Assembly (NCBI RefSeq): GCF_001643235.1
Contig: NZ_LQWY01000073.1
Location: 1-64,000 of the forward strand
Length of the DNA stretch: 64,000 bases
Direction of reading: 5' to 3'
Source of the DNA: Domibacillus aminovorans
GTDB taxonomy: Bacteria; Bacillota; Bacilli; Bacillales; Domibacillaceae
Shown here: piece after piece, positions 42,494-53,950 of the stretch
How positions within the stretch are numbered: the first letter of the stretch is position 1
How the letters are laid out: each line of letters opens with the position of its first letter
Notes under the pieces: model-generated
Seen by the model: only the letters and a program-made list of their open reading frames with translations
Told to the model about the DNA's origin: nothing
Databases searched by the model: none
Program-made: the position numbers and the translations under genes

Positions 42494-44019
42494 AAGAACA
42501 GACCTTTTCGGCTGTTACATTGGAAGAATGGAAACAGGCTGCACAGTTGTCGTTAAAGGGGAAGCCATTGTCTAGCCTGTATACAAAAACGGCGGAAAAT
42601 ATTGAATTGAAGCCGCTTTACACGAAAACTGATGTAAAAGGGGTACAATCCTCGCTGCCAGGGGAAAAACCATTTACGAGAGGATTTTACCGTTTAGGAA
42701 CATTTCCAAAACCGAAGATAGAATTAGCCATTGACCCTGTATCAGAAGGCGCAGCAGCAGGTATTTTTCCGTCAAAAGAAGTGTTTGAACATATACATAA
42801 TCAGTCAAATATTACAATCAACACTGTACCTTATCACATGGCAGGCGCAAATGCTGTACAGGAACTGGCTGTTGCTTTATCCGAAGCCGTCTTTTATATG
42901 AAAATGGCAGCTAATAAAAATGAAACGGTCTCGAAAATGATTGTTCATTTCGCTGCAGGACCACGATTTTTTACGGAAATAGCGAAAATTCGCGCATTCC
43001 GGACGCTCTGGTCAGCAGTCATGGATGTATACGAACTAGATGAACAATCGAAGCCGGCAATCAGTGTGGAAACGAGTGAACAGACGTTATCGGCGCTTGA
43101 TCCACACGTTAACATTTTACGTACGGGCAGTGCTGCGTTTTCTGCTGTGCTTAGCAATATAGATTACCTGCATGTCTTACCGTTTAATCAAGTGACCGGA
43201 AGTGCAACAGAGCTGTCTGAGCGAATTGCCCGTAATATTCCGCTGATTTTGAAACATGAAGCACATCTTGATAAAGTGATTGACCCAGCAGGTGGTTCTT
43301 ATTACATCGAGTCGTTAACGAATGAAATCGGCCGTATGGCGTGGGATGAATTTGCCCGGATAGAAGAAGCGGGCGGGATTGAATATGCACTTAAAGCAGG
43401 GATGATTCAAAAAGAGATAGCGGCTGTACAGGTGAAACGGGAAAAAGAGATAGCGATCCGCAAACAGTTATTAATAGGTACGAATATGTATGCAAATATG
43501 ACCGAAAAAAATGAATTTACCCAACAGAAAACAAAGAGATCAAACATGAAAGGCGAAAAAATTGTTGCGCTTACGCCAAAAAGATTGGCAGAGCCGATTG
43601 AGCAGCTTCGTCAAAAAGCAGCAGCGATCGAACAAACTGGAAAGTCTGTAAAGGTAGGCATTATTTGCCTCGGTAAGTTGAAAACAAACAAACCGCGTAC
43701 AGATTATATAATGGGTATACTCGCTGTTGGCGGCATTCAGTCGGTACTGTCTGAAAATATTGAGACAGTGAAAGAAGCCGTCCAATTTGTTGAAATGAAT
43801 GACTTTCCATACTACTGCATTTGTGGAGCTAATTCAACGTATGAACAATTTGGACTGGAACTGATAGAAGAGTTAAGAAAAGTGTCTCGGTCAGCAATCA
43901 TTGATGTGGCTGGAAATTGGCAGGTGACGGGGGTAGATGGCTCCATTTCGGCTGGAGATGATATTGTGGAAAAATTATTGGCACTGCTTTCATTATTTGA
44001 AGGGGGGTCCGAACAATGA
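42490..44019 (+). CDS. mutA: Methylmalonyl-CoA mutase small subunit, compact form
   Basis: Partner of the catalytic MutB. The 509-residue product from ATG 42490 shares with MutB the PFTRG element, [38 protein letters not shown] and [18 protein letters not shown]. It lacks the DGHDRG cobalamin motif, as expected of the small subunit. The barrel part between PFTRG and YHMAGANA is only about 65 residues, against about 170 in MutB, so much of the first half of the TIM barrel is gone. Whether this is normal for related Bacillaceae I cannot tell. It overlaps mutB by 4 bp. Confidence 0.88.
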   Translation: MKEQTFSAVTLEEWKQAAQLSLKGKPLSSLYTKTAENIELKPLYTKTDVKGVQSSLPGEKPFTRGFYRLGTFPKPKIELAIDPVSEGAAAGIFPSKEVFEHIHNQSNITINTVPYHMAGANAVQELAVALSEAVFYMKMAANKNETVSKMIVHFAAGPRFFTEIAKIRAFRTLWSAVMDVYELDEQSKPAISVETSEQTLSALDPHVNILRTGSAAFSAVLSNIDYLHVLPFNQVTGSATELSERIARNIPLILKHEAHLDKVIDPAGGSYYIESLTNEIGRMAWDEFARIEEAGGIEYALKAGMIQKEIAAVQVKREKEIAIRKQLLIGTNMYANMTEKNEFTQQKTKRSNMKGEKIVALTPKRLAEPIEQLRQKAAAIEQTGKSVKVGIICLGKLKTNKPRTDYIMGILAVGGIQSVLSENIETVKEAVQFVEMNDFPYYCICGANSTYEQFGLELIEELRKVSRSAIIDVAGNWQVTGVDGSISAGDDIVEKLLALLSLFEGGSEQ

Positions 44020-46199
44020 ATTTAAAAGATTATAATCCATTTAAAAAAGGGGCCAAAAAACCACTTGATGAATGGAAAGCGGCGCTGGAACAGGATGTGA
44101 AAAAATCATTCGATGATTTGTCATTTGAAACGAATGAATCGATATGGCTGCAGGCTATTTATACAGAAGAAGATATAAAATCACTTGACCATATAAACGA
44201 TTATCCGGGTATTGCTCCTTATACACGTGGTCCGTATCCGACAATGTATGTGAACCGTCCGTGGACTATCCGCCAGTATGCAGGTTTTTCAACGGCGGAC
44301 GAAAGCAATGCGTTTTACCGGCGCAATCTGGCAATGGGCCAAAAAGGACTGTCCGTTGCGTTTGACTTGCCGACACACCGAGGCTATGATTCGGATCACC
44401 CCCGTGTCGTTGGCGATGTAGGGAAAGCGGGTGTAGCCATTGATACAGTGGAGGATACAAATATTTTATTTGGCGGTATTCCACTCGATCAAATGTCGGT
44501 GTCGATGACGATGAACGGAGCGGTTTTACCTATTATGGCTTTTTACATCGTTACAGCTGAAGAACAGGGCGTGACGCGCGCAAAGTTGTCCGGTACGATT
44601 CAAAATGACATTTTAAAAGAATATATGGTACGAAATACGTATATTTATCCACCGGAAACATCGATGCGGATTATTGCTGATATTTTCGATTATACATCAA
44701 AAGAGATGCCGAAGTTTAACTCGATCTCTATTTCTGGCTACCATATGCAAGAAGCGGGCGCAACAGCTGATATTGAACTTGCGTATACACTTGCGGATGG
44801 TCTTGAATACGTACGGACCGGGCTTGCTGCGGGCATTGATATTGATTCGTTTGCGCCGCGCTTATCGTTTTTCTGGGCGATCGGTATGAATTATTTTATG
44901 GAAGTGGCGAAATTGCGTGCGGCCCGCCGTATATGGGCGCAGCTGATGAAGCCGTTCAACCCGTCCAATGAAAAATCAATGGCCCTTCGTACGCATTCGC
45001 AGACGTCGGGATGGAGTTTAACCGAGCAGGATCCGTTTAATAATGTTACACGCACATTAATTGAAGCACACGCGGCTGCGATGGGTCATACACAGTCATT
45101 GCACACGAATGCTCTTGATGAAGCGATTGCGCTTCCAACTGATTTTTCGGCGCGCATTGCCCGCAATACACAATTATTTTTGCAGGAAGAAACCGGGATC
45201 ACAAATGTTATCGATCCATGGGGCGGCTCATATTACGTAGAAGCGCTGACGAATGAATTGATGGAGCGCGCGTGGGCTCATATTGAAGAAATTGAAAAAC
45301 TTGGCGGAATGACAAAAGCAATTGAAACGGGACTTCCGAAAATGAAAATTGAAGAAGCAGCAGCACGCCGTCAAGCTAAAATTGATTCCAGTGAAGAAAC
45401 AATCATTGGCGTGAATAAATATCGTCTAAAAAAAGAAGACCCAATTGATATTTTAGATATTGACAATACAGCGGTCCGTTTGAAGCAAGTGGAGCGAATT
45501 GAAAAAACGAAAGCAAACCGTGATGAAGTAAAGGTAAAAGAAGCGCTAGCCGCCATTACAGCGTCCGTACAGTCCGGTGTTGGCAACTTGCTTGCACTCG
45601 CAGTAGCAGCTGCAAGGTTACGTGCAACTCTTGGGGAAATTTCCGATGCCGTTGAAGCGATAAGTGGAAGACATAAGGCGGTGATCAGGTCCGTGAGCGG
45701 TGTATACAGTGCCCATTTTTCCGATTCACAACAAATGGCGCTCGTCCAGCAACTAACAGCGGAATTTGAAGAGCAAGAAGGGCGCCGTCCGCGTATTTTA
45801 GTCGCCAAAATGGGACAGGATGGCCATGACCGTGGGGCGAAAGTAATTGCAACAGCCTATGCAGATCTCGGCTTTGATGTCGATATCGGTCCGCTTTTCC
45901 AGACGCCAGAAGAAACAGCGAAACAAGCAGTAGAAAATGACGTTCATGCAGTTGGCTTTAGTTCGCTTGCAGCTGGTCATAAAACATTGCTGCCGGCCTT
46001 AGTAGAAGAACTGCAGAAGCTTGGCCGTGATGATATCGTCGTGTTTGTCGGCGGTGTCATTCCAGCACAGGATTATGACTTTTTAAGAGAAAAAGGAGCA
46101 GCGGCTATTTTTGGACCTGGTACTGTTATTCCGGTGTCTGCACAGGTCATTTTAGAGAAAGTGTATGAGCGGCTTGGCTACGAGGAAGTGACAGAATGA
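44016..46199 (+). CDS. mutB: Methylmalonyl-CoA mutase large (catalytic) subunit
   Basis: Adenosylcobalamin enzyme converting (R)-methylmalonyl-CoA to succinyl-CoA. The 727-residue protein has the TIM barrel with [25 protein letters not shown] (substrate-binding Tyr and Arg), [16 protein letters not shown], and the C-terminal B12 domain with [19 protein letters not shown] (cobalamin-ligand His) and FSSLAAGH. Full length. It overlaps mutA and meaB by 4 bp each, so one operon. Confidence 0.96.
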   Translation: MNLKDYNPFKKGAKKPLDEWKAALEQDVKKSFDDLSFETNESIWLQAIYTEEDIKSLDHINDYPGIAPYTRGPYPTMYVNRPWTIRQYAGFSTADESNAFYRRNLAMGQKGLSVAFDLPTHRGYDSDHPRVVGDVGKAGVAIDTVEDTNILFGGIPLDQMSVSMTMNGAVLPIMAFYIVTAEEQGVTRAKLSGTIQNDILKEYMVRNTYIYPPETSMRIIADIFDYTSKEMPKFNSISISGYHMQEAGATADIELAYTLADGLEYVRTGLAAGIDIDSFAPRLSFFWAIGMNYFMEVAKLRAARRIWAQLMKPFNPSNEKSMALRTHSQTSGWSLTEQDPFNNVTRTLIEAHAAAMGHTQSLHTNALDEAIALPTDFSARIARNTQLFLQEETGITNVIDPWGGSYYVEALTNELMERAWAHIEEIEKLGGMTKAIETGLPKMKIEEAAARRQAKIDSSEETIIGVNKYRLKKEDPIDILDIDNTAVRLKQVERIEKTKANRDEVKVKEALAAITASVQSGVGNLLALAVAAARLRATLGEISDAVEAISGRHKAVIRSVSGVYSAHFSDSQQMALVQQLTAEFEEQEGRRPRILVAKMGQDGHDRGAKVIATAYADLGFDVDIGPLFQTPEETAKQAVENDVHAVGFSSLAAGHKTLLPALVEELQKLGRDDIVVFVGGVIPAQDYDFLREKGAAAIFGPGTVIPVSAQVILEKVYERLGYEEVTE

Positions 46200-47275
46200 T
46201 GGAAGAACATCAACATGTAAGAAAAGGTGTGATGGCTGCGCATGATGGCATGATAGCGCCACCGCGGAAAATGTTCCGTAAAAAAAAATCAGTACTGCCG
46301 GATTTAAATGTGATGGTAAATGGTATCGTGAAAGGTTCAGTAAAAGAACTGGCGAAAGCGATCACGTTTATTGAAAGCAATGCAGATGATCATTACAAGT
46401 ACGGGCAAGACCTACTGCAAAAGCTATTGCCTTATACAGGAAATGCAATTCGGATCGGGATCACGGGTGTACCGGGTGCCGGGAAGAGTACATTTATCGA
46501 ATCATTTGGGATGAGGCTATGTGATGCGGGCCACCGCGTCGCTGTGCTCACCATTGACCCGAGTTCTTCTATTTCAGGCGGATCTATTTTAGGAGATAAA
46601 ACGAGAATGGAGCAACTTGCCAAACACCCAAATGCCTTTATACGGCCGTCTCCATCAGGCGGCACACTTGGAGGTGTCCACCGTAAAACGAGAGAAACGC
46701 TTGCTTTATGTGAAGCGGCTGGATTTGACGTGATTTTAATCGAAACGGTCGGCGTCGGACAAAGTGAATTCATCGTCCGCAGCATGGTCGACTTTTTTAT
46801 GCTGCTTGCACTGACTGGAGCGGGAGATGAACTTCAAGGGATGAAAAAAGGCATTATGGAGATGGTGGATGCTGTCGTCGTCAATAAAGCGGACGGCACA
46901 AATAAGTCCCTTGCTGAGAAAACGAAGCGGGAATACAATCAAATTTTGCATTTTTTGCAGCCGGCAACGAAAGGATGGGAATCAAAAGCGTATACGTGCT
47001 CAGCATTGAAAAATGAAGGAATCGATACGATCTGGACGATGATGAAAGAATTTAGAGATGTGACGGAAAAAAGCGGTGTTTTGATAGAGCGCCGTCGCTA
47101 TCAGACGAAAGAATGGCTCCATACTCTTATTATGGAAAAACTCAAAAATCATTTTTACCGTCATCCATACGTCAAAGAACAGATAGGCCAGTTAGAGCAG
47201 GATGCAATGAACGGGGATATTCCACCGTCGCAGGCTGCAGAACAATTATTTAAACAAGTGTATGGAACAGAGTGA
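46196..47275 (+). CDS. meaB: MeaB/ArgK-family GTPase chaperone of methylmalonyl-CoA mutase
   Basis: G-protein that gates cofactor loading and protects the mutase. The 359-residue protein has Walker [19 protein letters not shown], Mg switch [37 protein letters not shown], Walker [13 protein letters not shown], the base motif VVNKADGTN and a C-terminal dimerisation arm. The start ATG overlaps the mutB stop. Confidence 0.95.
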   Translation: MMEEHQHVRKGVMAAHDGMIAPPRKMFRKKKSVLPDLNVMVNGIVKGSVKELAKAITFIESNADDHYKYGQDLLQKLLPYTGNAIRIGITGVPGAGKSTFIESFGMRLCDAGHRVAVLTIDPSSSISGGSILGDKTRMEQLAKHPNAFIRPSPSGGTLGGVHRKTRETLALCEAAGFDVILIETVGVGQSEFIVRSMVDFFMLLALTGAGDELQGMKKGIMEMVDAVVVNKADGTNKSLAEKTKREYNQILHFLQPATKGWESKAYTCSALKNEGIDTIWTMMKEFRDVTEKSGVLIERRRYQTKEWLHTLIMEKLKNHFYRHPYVKEQIGQLEQDAMNGDIPPSQAAEQLFKQVYGTE

Positions 47276-47611
47276 ATCTATTAAGATGTTAGATCAAAAG
47301 CGAAACGTTCTGTTGCTGAGCTTTGAAGCTGCCAGCTCACGTCCGATGTATTAAAAAAGACCATCCGGATCAATCCGGATGGTCAAATACAGGGAGTGTA
47401 AGGGTATGGATTCAGTTACCTTATTACTTTACCCGCGAACGAAAAAGTTAAACATGCATTTTTTATTCTCGATTCATTTACTTCGTACAGTAGTCTATAA
47501 TGTTAAAACGTATTTTATGAATAAATCAAGGAATGCCTGGTCCATTTCATTGTAATAAACGATATTTTCACTTATGATATATCTACTAACTAAATAAAGG
47601 AGAGATTAAAT
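47276..47611. other. Intergenic region between meaB and brxB
   Basis: 336 bp with no gene. A 12-bp inverted repeat GACCATCCGGAT (47359-47370 with 47373-47384) is preceded by six A residues, so it would terminate minus-strand transcripts better than plus-strand ones. AT-rich sequence from 47440 presumably holds the brxB promoter, but no convincing element stands out. Confidence 0.6.
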
Positions 47612-48049
47612 ATGGGAATGGATTTTAATTTTTTCATGAACGATGTAGTCCGTCAGGCGCGCGATGAAATTAAAGCGGCTGGCTATACAGAATTAACAAC
47701 ACCTGAAGAAGTAGATGCAACGTTGAACGAAAAAGGGACGACGCTTGTGATGGTCAACTCTGTATGTGGTTGTGCAGGCGGCATTGCGCGTCCGGCAGCG
47801 GCACATGCTATCCATTACGATAAGCGTCCAGATCGTCTTGTGACGGTTTTTGCAGGACAGGATAAAGAGGCCACGGCGCAAGCGCGTAATTTCTTTACGG
47901 GCTATCCACCGTCTTCACCATCTTTTGCGATCATAAAAGATGGTGAAGTGAAGGCGATGGTCGAACGTCATGAGATTGAAGGGCATCACCCGATGTCGGT
48001 CGTTGAACAATTACAAACACTTTTCGATGAGTATTGTGAAGAAATTTAA
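47612..48049 (+). CDS. brxB: Bacilliredoxin BrxB (YqiW)
   Basis: Removes bacillithiol from mixed disulfides on proteins. The 145-residue thioredoxin-like protein carries the CGC motif in [17 protein letters not shown] (C52 and C54), then [16 protein letters not shown] and [16 protein letters not shown]. It sits next to the yqjA-type gene as in B. subtilis. AAAGGAG precedes ATG 47612. Confidence 0.94.
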   Translation: MGMDFNFFMNDVVRQARDEIKAAGYTELTTPEEVDATLNEKGTTLVMVNSVCGCAGGIARPAAAHAIHYDKRPDRLVTVFAGQDKEATAQARNFFTGYPPSSPSFAIIKDGEVKAMVERHEIEGHHPMSVVEQLQTLFDEYCEEI

Positions 48050-48057
48050 ATAAGAAT

Positions 48058-48087
48058 GAAAGCCTTGCCCGGTGCGGCAGGGCTTTC
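48058..48087 (+). terminator. Intrinsic terminator after brxB
   Basis: Stem GAAAGCCTTGCC / GGCAGGGCTTTC (48058-48069 with 48076-48087), one mismatch, short T-run. Confidence 0.75.
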
Positions 48088-48106
48088 TTAAGTAGGAGTG
48101 GGAACG

Positions 48107-49102
48107 ATGATTAAAGTTGGCTACCGCACCGCAAAAACAGCAGTCGGCATTGCCGCTTCCATCCTGCTTGCTGAATGGATCGGACTTCATAATGCGATGT
48201 CAGCGGGGATTATTACGGTTTTATGTATTCAAAATACGAAGCAGCGGTCGCTTCAGGCAGCGTGGACACGTCTCGTCGCTTGTATGGTGGCCCTGTTTTA
48301 TTCAGCCCTGTTTTTTGAGATGGTTTCGTATCATGCGATTGTGATCGGAATCATTATGATCTTCTTTATTCCAACGACGGTCGCTCTTAAATCACAGGAA
48401 GGCATCGTGTCAAGTACAGTCATTATTTTGCATTTATATGCAGCCGATCAACTTACGGCAGGACTCATTTTAAACGAACTCGGTATTATTTTAATCGGCA
48501 TCGGTGTGGCACTCTTATTAAACTCCTACATGCCGAGTGTCGAGCGCAGCTTAGTTCAGATGCAGGAGAAGATAGAGCGCTTATTTGAACGGATTATTGA
48601 AGAGATTATTCTTTATTTGCGGACGAATGATCATTCGTGGGACGGGAAAGAATTGACGGAAACAGCCGACCTTCTCAAAAAAGCAAAAACACTCGCTTTC
48701 AAAGATGTTCAAAATCATTTCACACGGAATGACAGCCTTTTTTATCAATATTTCACGATGCGTGAAAAGCAGTTTGAGATTATTGAACGCATTTTATCCA
48801 TTGTCGTGACAATTTCCCACCGGCCGGAGCAGGCGGACATGATTGCGGATTTTATGGAAGACGTAAAAGAACACATTCATCCAGGCAATACGGCATACGT
48901 GCATTTGACACGACTCGATGAAATGAAGCATGCATTTGAAGAAATGCCGCTTCCTGTGACACGTGAAGAATTTGAAGCACGGGCAGCTCTTTACCAGTTT
49001 GTGCGGGAGATGGAGCAATATTTGCTTATTAAAGCCCGCTTTCGTGGCATGAAAAAAGAGCGGCTAAAAAAGCACGCCCACACTCTACATAAACATCGTT
49101 AA
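48107..49102 (+). CDS. yqjA: YqjA-type aromatic acid exporter family protein
   Basis: A 331-residue protein with about four to six N-terminal membrane helices (residues 10-145; RTAKTAVGIAASILLAEWIGL, GIITVLCIQNTKQRSLQAAWTRLVACMVA) and a C-terminal cytoplasmic helical domain (about 150-330). This is the fold of the aromatic acid exporter family (DUF939). Substrate unknown. The start is ATG 48107 with AGGAG at eight bases. The 3' end overlaps prli42 by 18 bp, tail to tail. Confidence 0.85.
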   Translation: MIKVGYRTAKTAVGIAASILLAEWIGLHNAMSAGIITVLCIQNTKQRSLQAAWTRLVACMVALFYSALFFEMVSYHAIVIGIIMIFFIPTTVALKSQEGIVSSTVIILHLYAADQLTAGLILNELGIILIGIGVALLLNSYMPSVERSLVQMQEKIERLFERIIEEIILYLRTNDHSWDGKELTETADLLKKAKTLAFKDVQNHFTRNDSLFYQYFTMREKQFEIIERILSIVVTISHRPEQADMIADFMEDVKEHIHPGNTAYVHLTRLDEMKHAFEEMPLPVTREEFEARAALYQFVREMEQYLLIKARFRGMKKERLKKHAHTLHKHR

Positions 49103-49180
49103 CCCAAATATCACGGTTGATGCCAGCATCGCAAATAGCATTAAATACACAATAATCTTTTGAAACGTTTTGTTGCGCAT
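49085..49180 (-). CDS. prli42: Prli42, stressosome-associated membrane mini-protein
   Basis: A 31-residue protein, MRNKTFQKIIVYLMLFAM then LASTVIFGLTMFM, with a basic N-terminus and one membrane helix. In Listeria, Prli42 anchors the stressosome to the membrane and is conserved in Firmicutes next to this locus. AAAGGAG lies about nine bases before ATG 49180. The stop (49085-49087) is inside the end of the convergent exporter gene. Identification rests on size, position and the N-K-T-x-x-K-x-x-V-Y-L-M pattern. Confidence 0.82.
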   Translation of the reverse strand: MRNKTFQKIIVYLMLFAMLASTVIFGLTMFM

Positions 49181-49335
49181 GTAATTCTTTCTCCTTTACA
49201 TCCGTTATTATCTATTATTGTACTGGTAAACGGATAGACATGCAACTGAAGAGAACGGTCGAAAAAGAGGATTTTGTTCAACATTTGTCGAATCAATTTA
49301 GGCTGTTTTAGTATTTATATTAAAGGGGTAATGGA

Positions 49336-49743
49336 ATGAAAAAAGTGGATCATATCGGGATTGCGGTCGCATCACTCGACGAATCGATCTCATTATACAC
49401 AGAGCAGCTTGGCATGACACATGTGAAAACAGAATTAGTAGAATCGCAAGGTGTCAACGTAGCATTTATTGACGCGGGCAATATAAAGATTGAACTGCTC
49501 GAACCAACTAGTCTTGAAAGTCCGATTGCGAAATTTATTGCAAGTCGCGGCCAGGGAATGCATCATATTGCTTATAGTGTGGAACATATTGAAGACCGTA
49601 TTGCTGATATAAAAGAACGGGGAATCCAAATGATTAACGAAATACCAAAACCGGGCGCAGGCGGGGCACAAGTCGCATTTATGCACCCAAAATCAACGGG
49701 CGGTGTATTAATGGAGCTTTGTGAAAAAGGAGAGGAAGCGTAA
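49336..49743 (+). CDS. mce: Methylmalonyl-CoA epimerase
   Basis: Interconverts (S)- and (R)-methylmalonyl-CoA, linking the carboxylase to the mutase. The 135-residue vicinal-oxygen-chelate protein has metal-site elements VDHIGIAVASLDE (His), IELLEPT, GMHHIAYSVEHIED (His) and GVLMELCE (Glu). It overlaps the next gene by one base. Confidence 0.93.
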   Translation: MKKVDHIGIAVASLDESISLYTEQLGMTHVKTELVESQGVNVAFIDAGNIKIELLEPTSLESPIAKFIASRGQGMHHIAYSVEHIEDRIADIKERGIQMINEIPKPGAGGAQVAFMHPKSTGGVLMELCEKGEEA

Positions 49744-51296
49744 TGTCGGATATTTTTGACAGCATTCATGAGCTGCAGGATAGACGTCGTGAAGTCGAGC
49801 TTGGCGGCGGTGACGAACGAATCGACAAACAGCATGAAAAGGGCAAATTAACCGCGCGTGAACGAATTGAATTATTGGTGGATGAAGGTTCATTTATTGA
49901 GTTGAACCCATTTATCGAACATCGTAATACAGACTTTGGTTTAGATGGGATAAAAGGGCCCGGCGACGGCGTTGTAACCGGTTATGGAAAAGTGAATGGT
50001 CGTCCGATTTACTTGTTTTCGCAGGACTTTACTGTTTTCGGCGGCGCACTCGGTGAAATGCATGCGCAAAAAATAGCCAATGTCATGGATTTGGCGGCTA
50101 AAAATGGAACTCCCTTTATCGGGTTGAATGATTCCGGAGGTGCGCGTATTCAAGAAGGGGTTTTATCACTTGATGGCTATGGACATATTTTTTACCGGAA
50201 TGCGATCTATTCCGGAGTCATTCCGCAAATATCGGTTATTCTAGGACCGTGTGCAGGTGGAGCCGTTTATTCACCGGCGATTACCGATTTTGTGTTTATG
50301 GTTGATCAAACGAGTCAAATGTTTATTACCGGACCGAAAGTAATTGAAACGGTCACCGGAGAAAAAATTTCCGGGGAAGATTTGGGTGGATCGAAAGTAC
50401 ATAATGCAGTGAGCGGCAACGCGCATTTCCGTGCGGGCACGGAAGAAGAAGTTTTGGAAAAGGTGCGTGCGCTTTTATCTTATTTATCGCAAAACAACGA
50501 AGAGAAGACACCGGTTGTGAATGCAATGTCTCATGAAAGTGATTATCGTGAGGAACTAACAGATGTCGTGCCGTTTGACGGGCTTCGTCCATATGATGTG
50601 CGTAAAGTACTTGAGCATGTTGTTGACGAAGAATCATTTATGGAAGTACAAAAAGAATTTGCGAAAAATATGGTGATCGGCTTTGCTCGTGTCAAAGGGG
50701 AAACGATTGGTCTCGTGTGCAACCAGCCGAAATTTATGGCGGGTGGACTAGATATAGATTCATCAGATAAAGCGGCGCGATTCATCCGCTTCTGCGATTC
50801 ATTTAACATTCCGATTATTACATTTGAAGATGTGTCGGGGTTTTTCCCAGGTGTGAAGCAAGAACATGGCGGTATTATTCGTCATGGGGCAAAAATTTTA
50901 TATGCGTATTCCGAAGCAACAGTGCCGAAAATCACGGTTATTTTACGAAAAGCATACGGTGGCGCTTATGTAGCCCTTAACTCAAAATCAATCGGTGCAG
51001 ATCTGGTATTCTCATGGCCAAATGCAGAAATTGCTGTCATGGGGCCGGAGGGAGCAGCGAACATTATTTTTGCCCGTGAAATAGCAGCGAGCGATAATCC
51101 AGAAGCAACGAGAACAGCGAAAATTAACGAATACCGTGAAAAATTTGCCAACCCGTATGTCGCAGCGGCACGTGGTATGGTAGATGATGTCATTGATCCG
51201 CGTGAAACACGTATTAAAATTATACAGGCATTAGACATGCTGCGAACGAAAAAAGAAGAACGGCCGAAGAAAAAACATGGAAATATTCCGTTATAA
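49743..51296 (+). CDS. yqjD: Propionyl-CoA carboxylase-type carboxyltransferase beta subunit (YqjD)
   Basis: Transfers CO2 from carboxybiotin to propionyl-CoA; some members are annotated as decarboxylase alpha subunits. The 517-residue protein has two crotonase-like halves: LTARERIELLVDEGSFIE, FSQDFTVFGGALGEMHA, GLNDSGGARIQEGVLSL and the Gly pair PCAGGAVYSPA in the first; DVSGFFPGVKQEHGGIIRHGAK and RKAYGGAYVALNSK in the second. No biotin carboxylase or carrier is next to it, so AccC/AccB or genes elsewhere must complete it. Epimerase linkage supports propionyl-CoA as substrate. Confidence 0.93.
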   Translation: MSDIFDSIHELQDRRREVELGGGDERIDKQHEKGKLTARERIELLVDEGSFIELNPFIEHRNTDFGLDGIKGPGDGVVTGYGKVNGRPIYLFSQDFTVFGGALGEMHAQKIANVMDLAAKNGTPFIGLNDSGGARIQEGVLSLDGYGHIFYRNAIYSGVIPQISVILGPCAGGAVYSPAITDFVFMVDQTSQMFITGPKVIETVTGEKISGEDLGGSKVHNAVSGNAHFRAGTEEEVLEKVRALLSYLSQNNEEKTPVVNAMSHESDYREELTDVVPFDGLRPYDVRKVLEHVVDEESFMEVQKEFAKNMVIGFARVKGETIGLVCNQPKFMAGGLDIDSSDKAARFIRFCDSFNIPIITFEDVSGFFPGVKQEHGGIIRHGAKILYAYSEATVPKITVILRKAYGGAYVALNSKSIGADLVFSWPNAEIAVMGPEGAANIIFAREIAASDNPEATRTAKINEYREKFANPYVAAARGMVDDVIDPRETRIKIIQALDMLRTKKEERPKKKHGNIPL

Positions 51297-51301
51297 TCGT
51301 G

Positions 51302-51339
51302 AATCAGTCGAAAGAACAGTTTCTACAGGCTGATTTTTT
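51302..51339 (+). terminator. Intrinsic terminator after the carboxyltransferase gene
   Basis: Stem AATCAGTC / GGCTGATT (51302-51309 with 51328-51335, one G-U) followed by TTTT. Confidence 0.7.
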
Positions 51340-51387
51340 ATACAAAAACGTTTATAATTAAATTGGCAGAAAATTTGGAGGTGCAGC

Positions 51388-52506
51388 GTGGTTAATGAAG
51401 AACGTTTATTGAATGAATTTCTGGAACTCGTTCAAATCGATTCGGAAACGAAACACGAGCAACTGATAGCCGAATCGTTAAAAGCGAAATTTACTGCACT
51501 CGGCGTCGATGTATATGAAGATGATACTATGTCAAAAACAGGTCACGGGGCAGGTAATTTAATTTGTACATTGCCAGCTGTGAAAGAAGGAATCGATCCG
51601 ATTTATTTCACGTCACATATGGACACAGTTGTGCCTGGCAAAAATGTAAAACCGATCGTAGAGGACGGCTATGTGAAAACGGATGGTACGACCATTCTTG
51701 GTGCAGATGATAAAGCGGGTTTAGCTGCAATGTTCGAAATGATTCGTCTGTTAAAAGAACGAAATACTGCGCATGGTATGATTCAATTTATCATTCCGGT
51801 CGGGGAAGAGTCGGGTCTTGTTGGGGCAAAAGCACTTGATCCTACGCTCGTAAAAGCAAAATACGGTTTCGCACTTGACAGTGACGGCGATGTGGGCAAT
51901 ATTATTGTAGCAGCACCAACACAAGCAAAAGTGACGGCACGCATTTACGGAAAAACAGCACATGCAGGTGTCGCACCGGAAAAAGGTGTATCTGCGATTA
52001 CGATGGCGGCTAAATCTGTTTCTCGTATGCCGCTTGGCCGCATTGACGAAGAAACGACAGCGAACATCGGCCGTTTTGAAGGTGGCCAAGCGACGAATAT
52101 TGTCTGCGATTATGTGCAGATTTTAGCAGAAGCCCGTTCGCTTGAACCGGCGAAAATGGATGCACAGACGCTTAAAATGAAAACGGCATTTGAAGAAGTT
52201 GCTGCTGAAATGGGCGGCCGTGCCGAAGTTGATGTGGACGTGATGTACCCGGGCTTTAAGTTTGGTGCTAACGACCATGTGGTAAAGATCGCGCAAAAAG
52301 CGGCAGCAAAAATTAATCGCTCGTCTAAGCTGCTCACGAGCGGCGGTGGGAGCGATGCGAACGTCATCGCCGGATTTGGCATTCCGACTGTGAACCTGGC
52401 TGTCGGATATGAAGATATTCATACGGTCAATGAAAAAATGCCAGTGAAAGAACTCGTTAAGCTCGCTGAAATGGTGACGGCAATCGTTGAAATTGTAGCA
52501 GAGTAA
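51388..52506 (+). CDS. yqjE: M20 family peptidase YqjE (PepT-like)
   Basis: A 372-residue zinc dipeptidase/tripeptidase-like protein. Metal and catalytic elements: [10 protein letters not shown] (His, Asp), [14 protein letters not shown] (bridging Asp), [16 protein letters not shown] (catalytic Glu-Glu), and [15 protein letters not shown] (final His). The dimerisation insert is at about residues 180-290. GTG 51388 follows GGAGG. It lies alone between yqjD and gndA; yqjF, yqjG and yqjH of B. subtilis are missing. Confidence 0.9.
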   Translation: MVNEERLLNEFLELVQIDSETKHEQLIAESLKAKFTALGVDVYEDDTMSKTGHGAGNLICTLPAVKEGIDPIYFTSHMDTVVPGKNVKPIVEDGYVKTDGTTILGADDKAGLAAMFEMIRLLKERNTAHGMIQFIIPVGEESGLVGAKALDPTLVKAKYGFALDSDGDVGNIIVAAPTQAKVTARIYGKTAHAGVAPEKGVSAITMAAKSVSRMPLGRIDEETTANIGRFEGGQATNIVCDYVQILAEARSLEPAKMDAQTLKMKTAFEEVAAEMGGRAEVDVDVMYPGFKFGANDHVVKIAQKAAAKINRSSKLLTSGGGSDANVIAGFGIPTVNLAVGYEDIHTVNEKMPVKELVKLAEMVTAIVEIVAE

Positions 52507-52538
52507 AAAATTTATTAGAGAAAGAAGGATTTATTTTT

Positions 52539-53948
52539 ATGACGAAACAACAAATTGGTGTAATTGGACTTGCCGTAATGGGCAAAAATTTAGCGTGGAA
52601 CATTGAAAGCCGTGGTTATACAGTGTCTGTTTTCAATCGTTCATCTGAAAAAACAGATGAAATGCTAAAAGAAAGCGAAGGAAAAAATATTGTACCGGCT
52701 TATTCAATCGAAGAATTTGTTGCATCGCTTGAAGTACCACGCAAAATATTACTTATGGTAAAGGCCGGTGAAGCAACAGATAAAACAATTGATCAATTGA
52801 AGCCTCATCTTGAAAAAGGCGATATTATTATCGATGGTGGTAATACATTCTATAAAGACACACAGCGCCGTAATACAGAGCTTGCAGAACTTGGCTTTCA
52901 CTTTATTGGTACAGGCGTATCAGGCGGCGAAGAGGGCGCTTTGACAGGCCCATCTATCATGCCTGGTGGTCAAAAAGAAGCGTATGAGCTCGTTGCACCG
53001 ATTTTGAAAGGCATCTCAGCAAAAGTTGAAGGCGAAGCGTGCTGTACATATATTGGCGGCGACGGAGCGGGTCACTATGTAAAAATGGTTCATAACGGTA
53101 TCGAGTATGGCGACATGCAGCTGATCGCAGAAGCGTACTCATTATTGAAAGATGTACTTGGGTTATCTGCAGAAGAGCTTCACACTGTATTCTCTGAATG
53201 GAATAAAGGCGAACTTGACAGCTACTTAATCGAAATTACAGCCGATATTTTCACGAAAAAAGACGACGACACGGGTAAACCGCTTGTTGACCTTATTTTA
53301 GATGAAGCAGCACAAAAAGGAACAGGGAAATGGACGAGTCAGAGTGCCCTTGACCTTGGCGTACCGCTTCCACTTGTTACCGAATCTGTATTTGCCCGCT
53401 TTATTTCTGCATTGAAAGAAGAGCGTGTAAGAGCTTCAGACGTCTTAAACGGACCGGAGCGTGCATTTGACGGCGACCGTGAAGCATTTATTGAATCTGT
53501 CCGCCGTGCGCTTTATATGGGTAAAATATGCTCGTACGCACAAGGATTTGCGCAAATGAAAGCAGCTTCTGAAGAATACGGATGGGATTTGAAATACGGT
53601 GACATCGCGATGATTTTCCGCGGCGGCTGTATCATCCGTGCACAATTTTTGCAAAAAATTAAAGAAGCGTACGACCGTGATGCTGCACTTGATAACTTGC
53701 TTCTTGATCAATATTTCAGCGCTATCACAAATGAATATCATTCGGCACTTCGTGAAACGATCTCAAATGCCGTATTGAATGGTGTCCCTGTACCGACATT
53801 GTCATCAGCAATGGCATATTATGACAGCTACCGCAGTGCTGTATTGCCGGCTAACCTTATTCAAGCGCAACGTGACTACTTTGGTGCTCACACATATCGT
53901 CGACTTGATAAAGAAGGCACGTTCCATACTGAATGGATGGAGAAGTAA
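52539..53948 (+). CDS. gndA: NADP-dependent 6-phosphogluconate dehydrogenase
   Basis: Oxidative decarboxylation of 6-phosphogluconate to ribulose 5-phosphate. The 469-residue length equals B. subtilis GndA. Motifs: Rossmann [52 protein letters not shown], catalytic Lys-Asn in [18 protein letters not shown], and the C-terminal [14 protein letters not shown]. Usually convergent with zwf; here 3 kb of relics and a kinase separate them. Confidence 0.96.
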   Translation: MTKQQIGVIGLAVMGKNLAWNIESRGYTVSVFNRSSEKTDEMLKESEGKNIVPAYSIEEFVASLEVPRKILLMVKAGEATDKTIDQLKPHLEKGDIIIDGGNTFYKDTQRRNTELAELGFHFIGTGVSGGEEGALTGPSIMPGGQKEAYELVAPILKGISAKVEGEACCTYIGGDGAGHYVKMVHNGIEYGDMQLIAEAYSLLKDVLGLSAEELHTVFSEWNKGELDSYLIEITADIFTKKDDDTGKPLVDLILDEAAQKGTGKWTSQSALDLGVPLPLVTESVFARFISALKEERVRASDVLNGPERAFDGDREAFIESVRRALYMGKICSYAQGFAQMKAASEEYGWDLKYGDIAMIFRGGCIIRAQFLQKIKEAYDRDAALDNLLLDQYFSAITNEYHSALRETISNAVLNGVPVPTLSSAMAYYDSYRSAVLPANLIQAQRDYFGAHTYRRLDKEGTFHTEWMEK

Positions 53949-53950
53949 TA

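Noticed and set aside
47359..47384. Terminator for meaB
   Set aside because: The hairpin has its U-tract on the minus strand and a two-base apex loop; kept only as an inverted repeat in the intergenic note.
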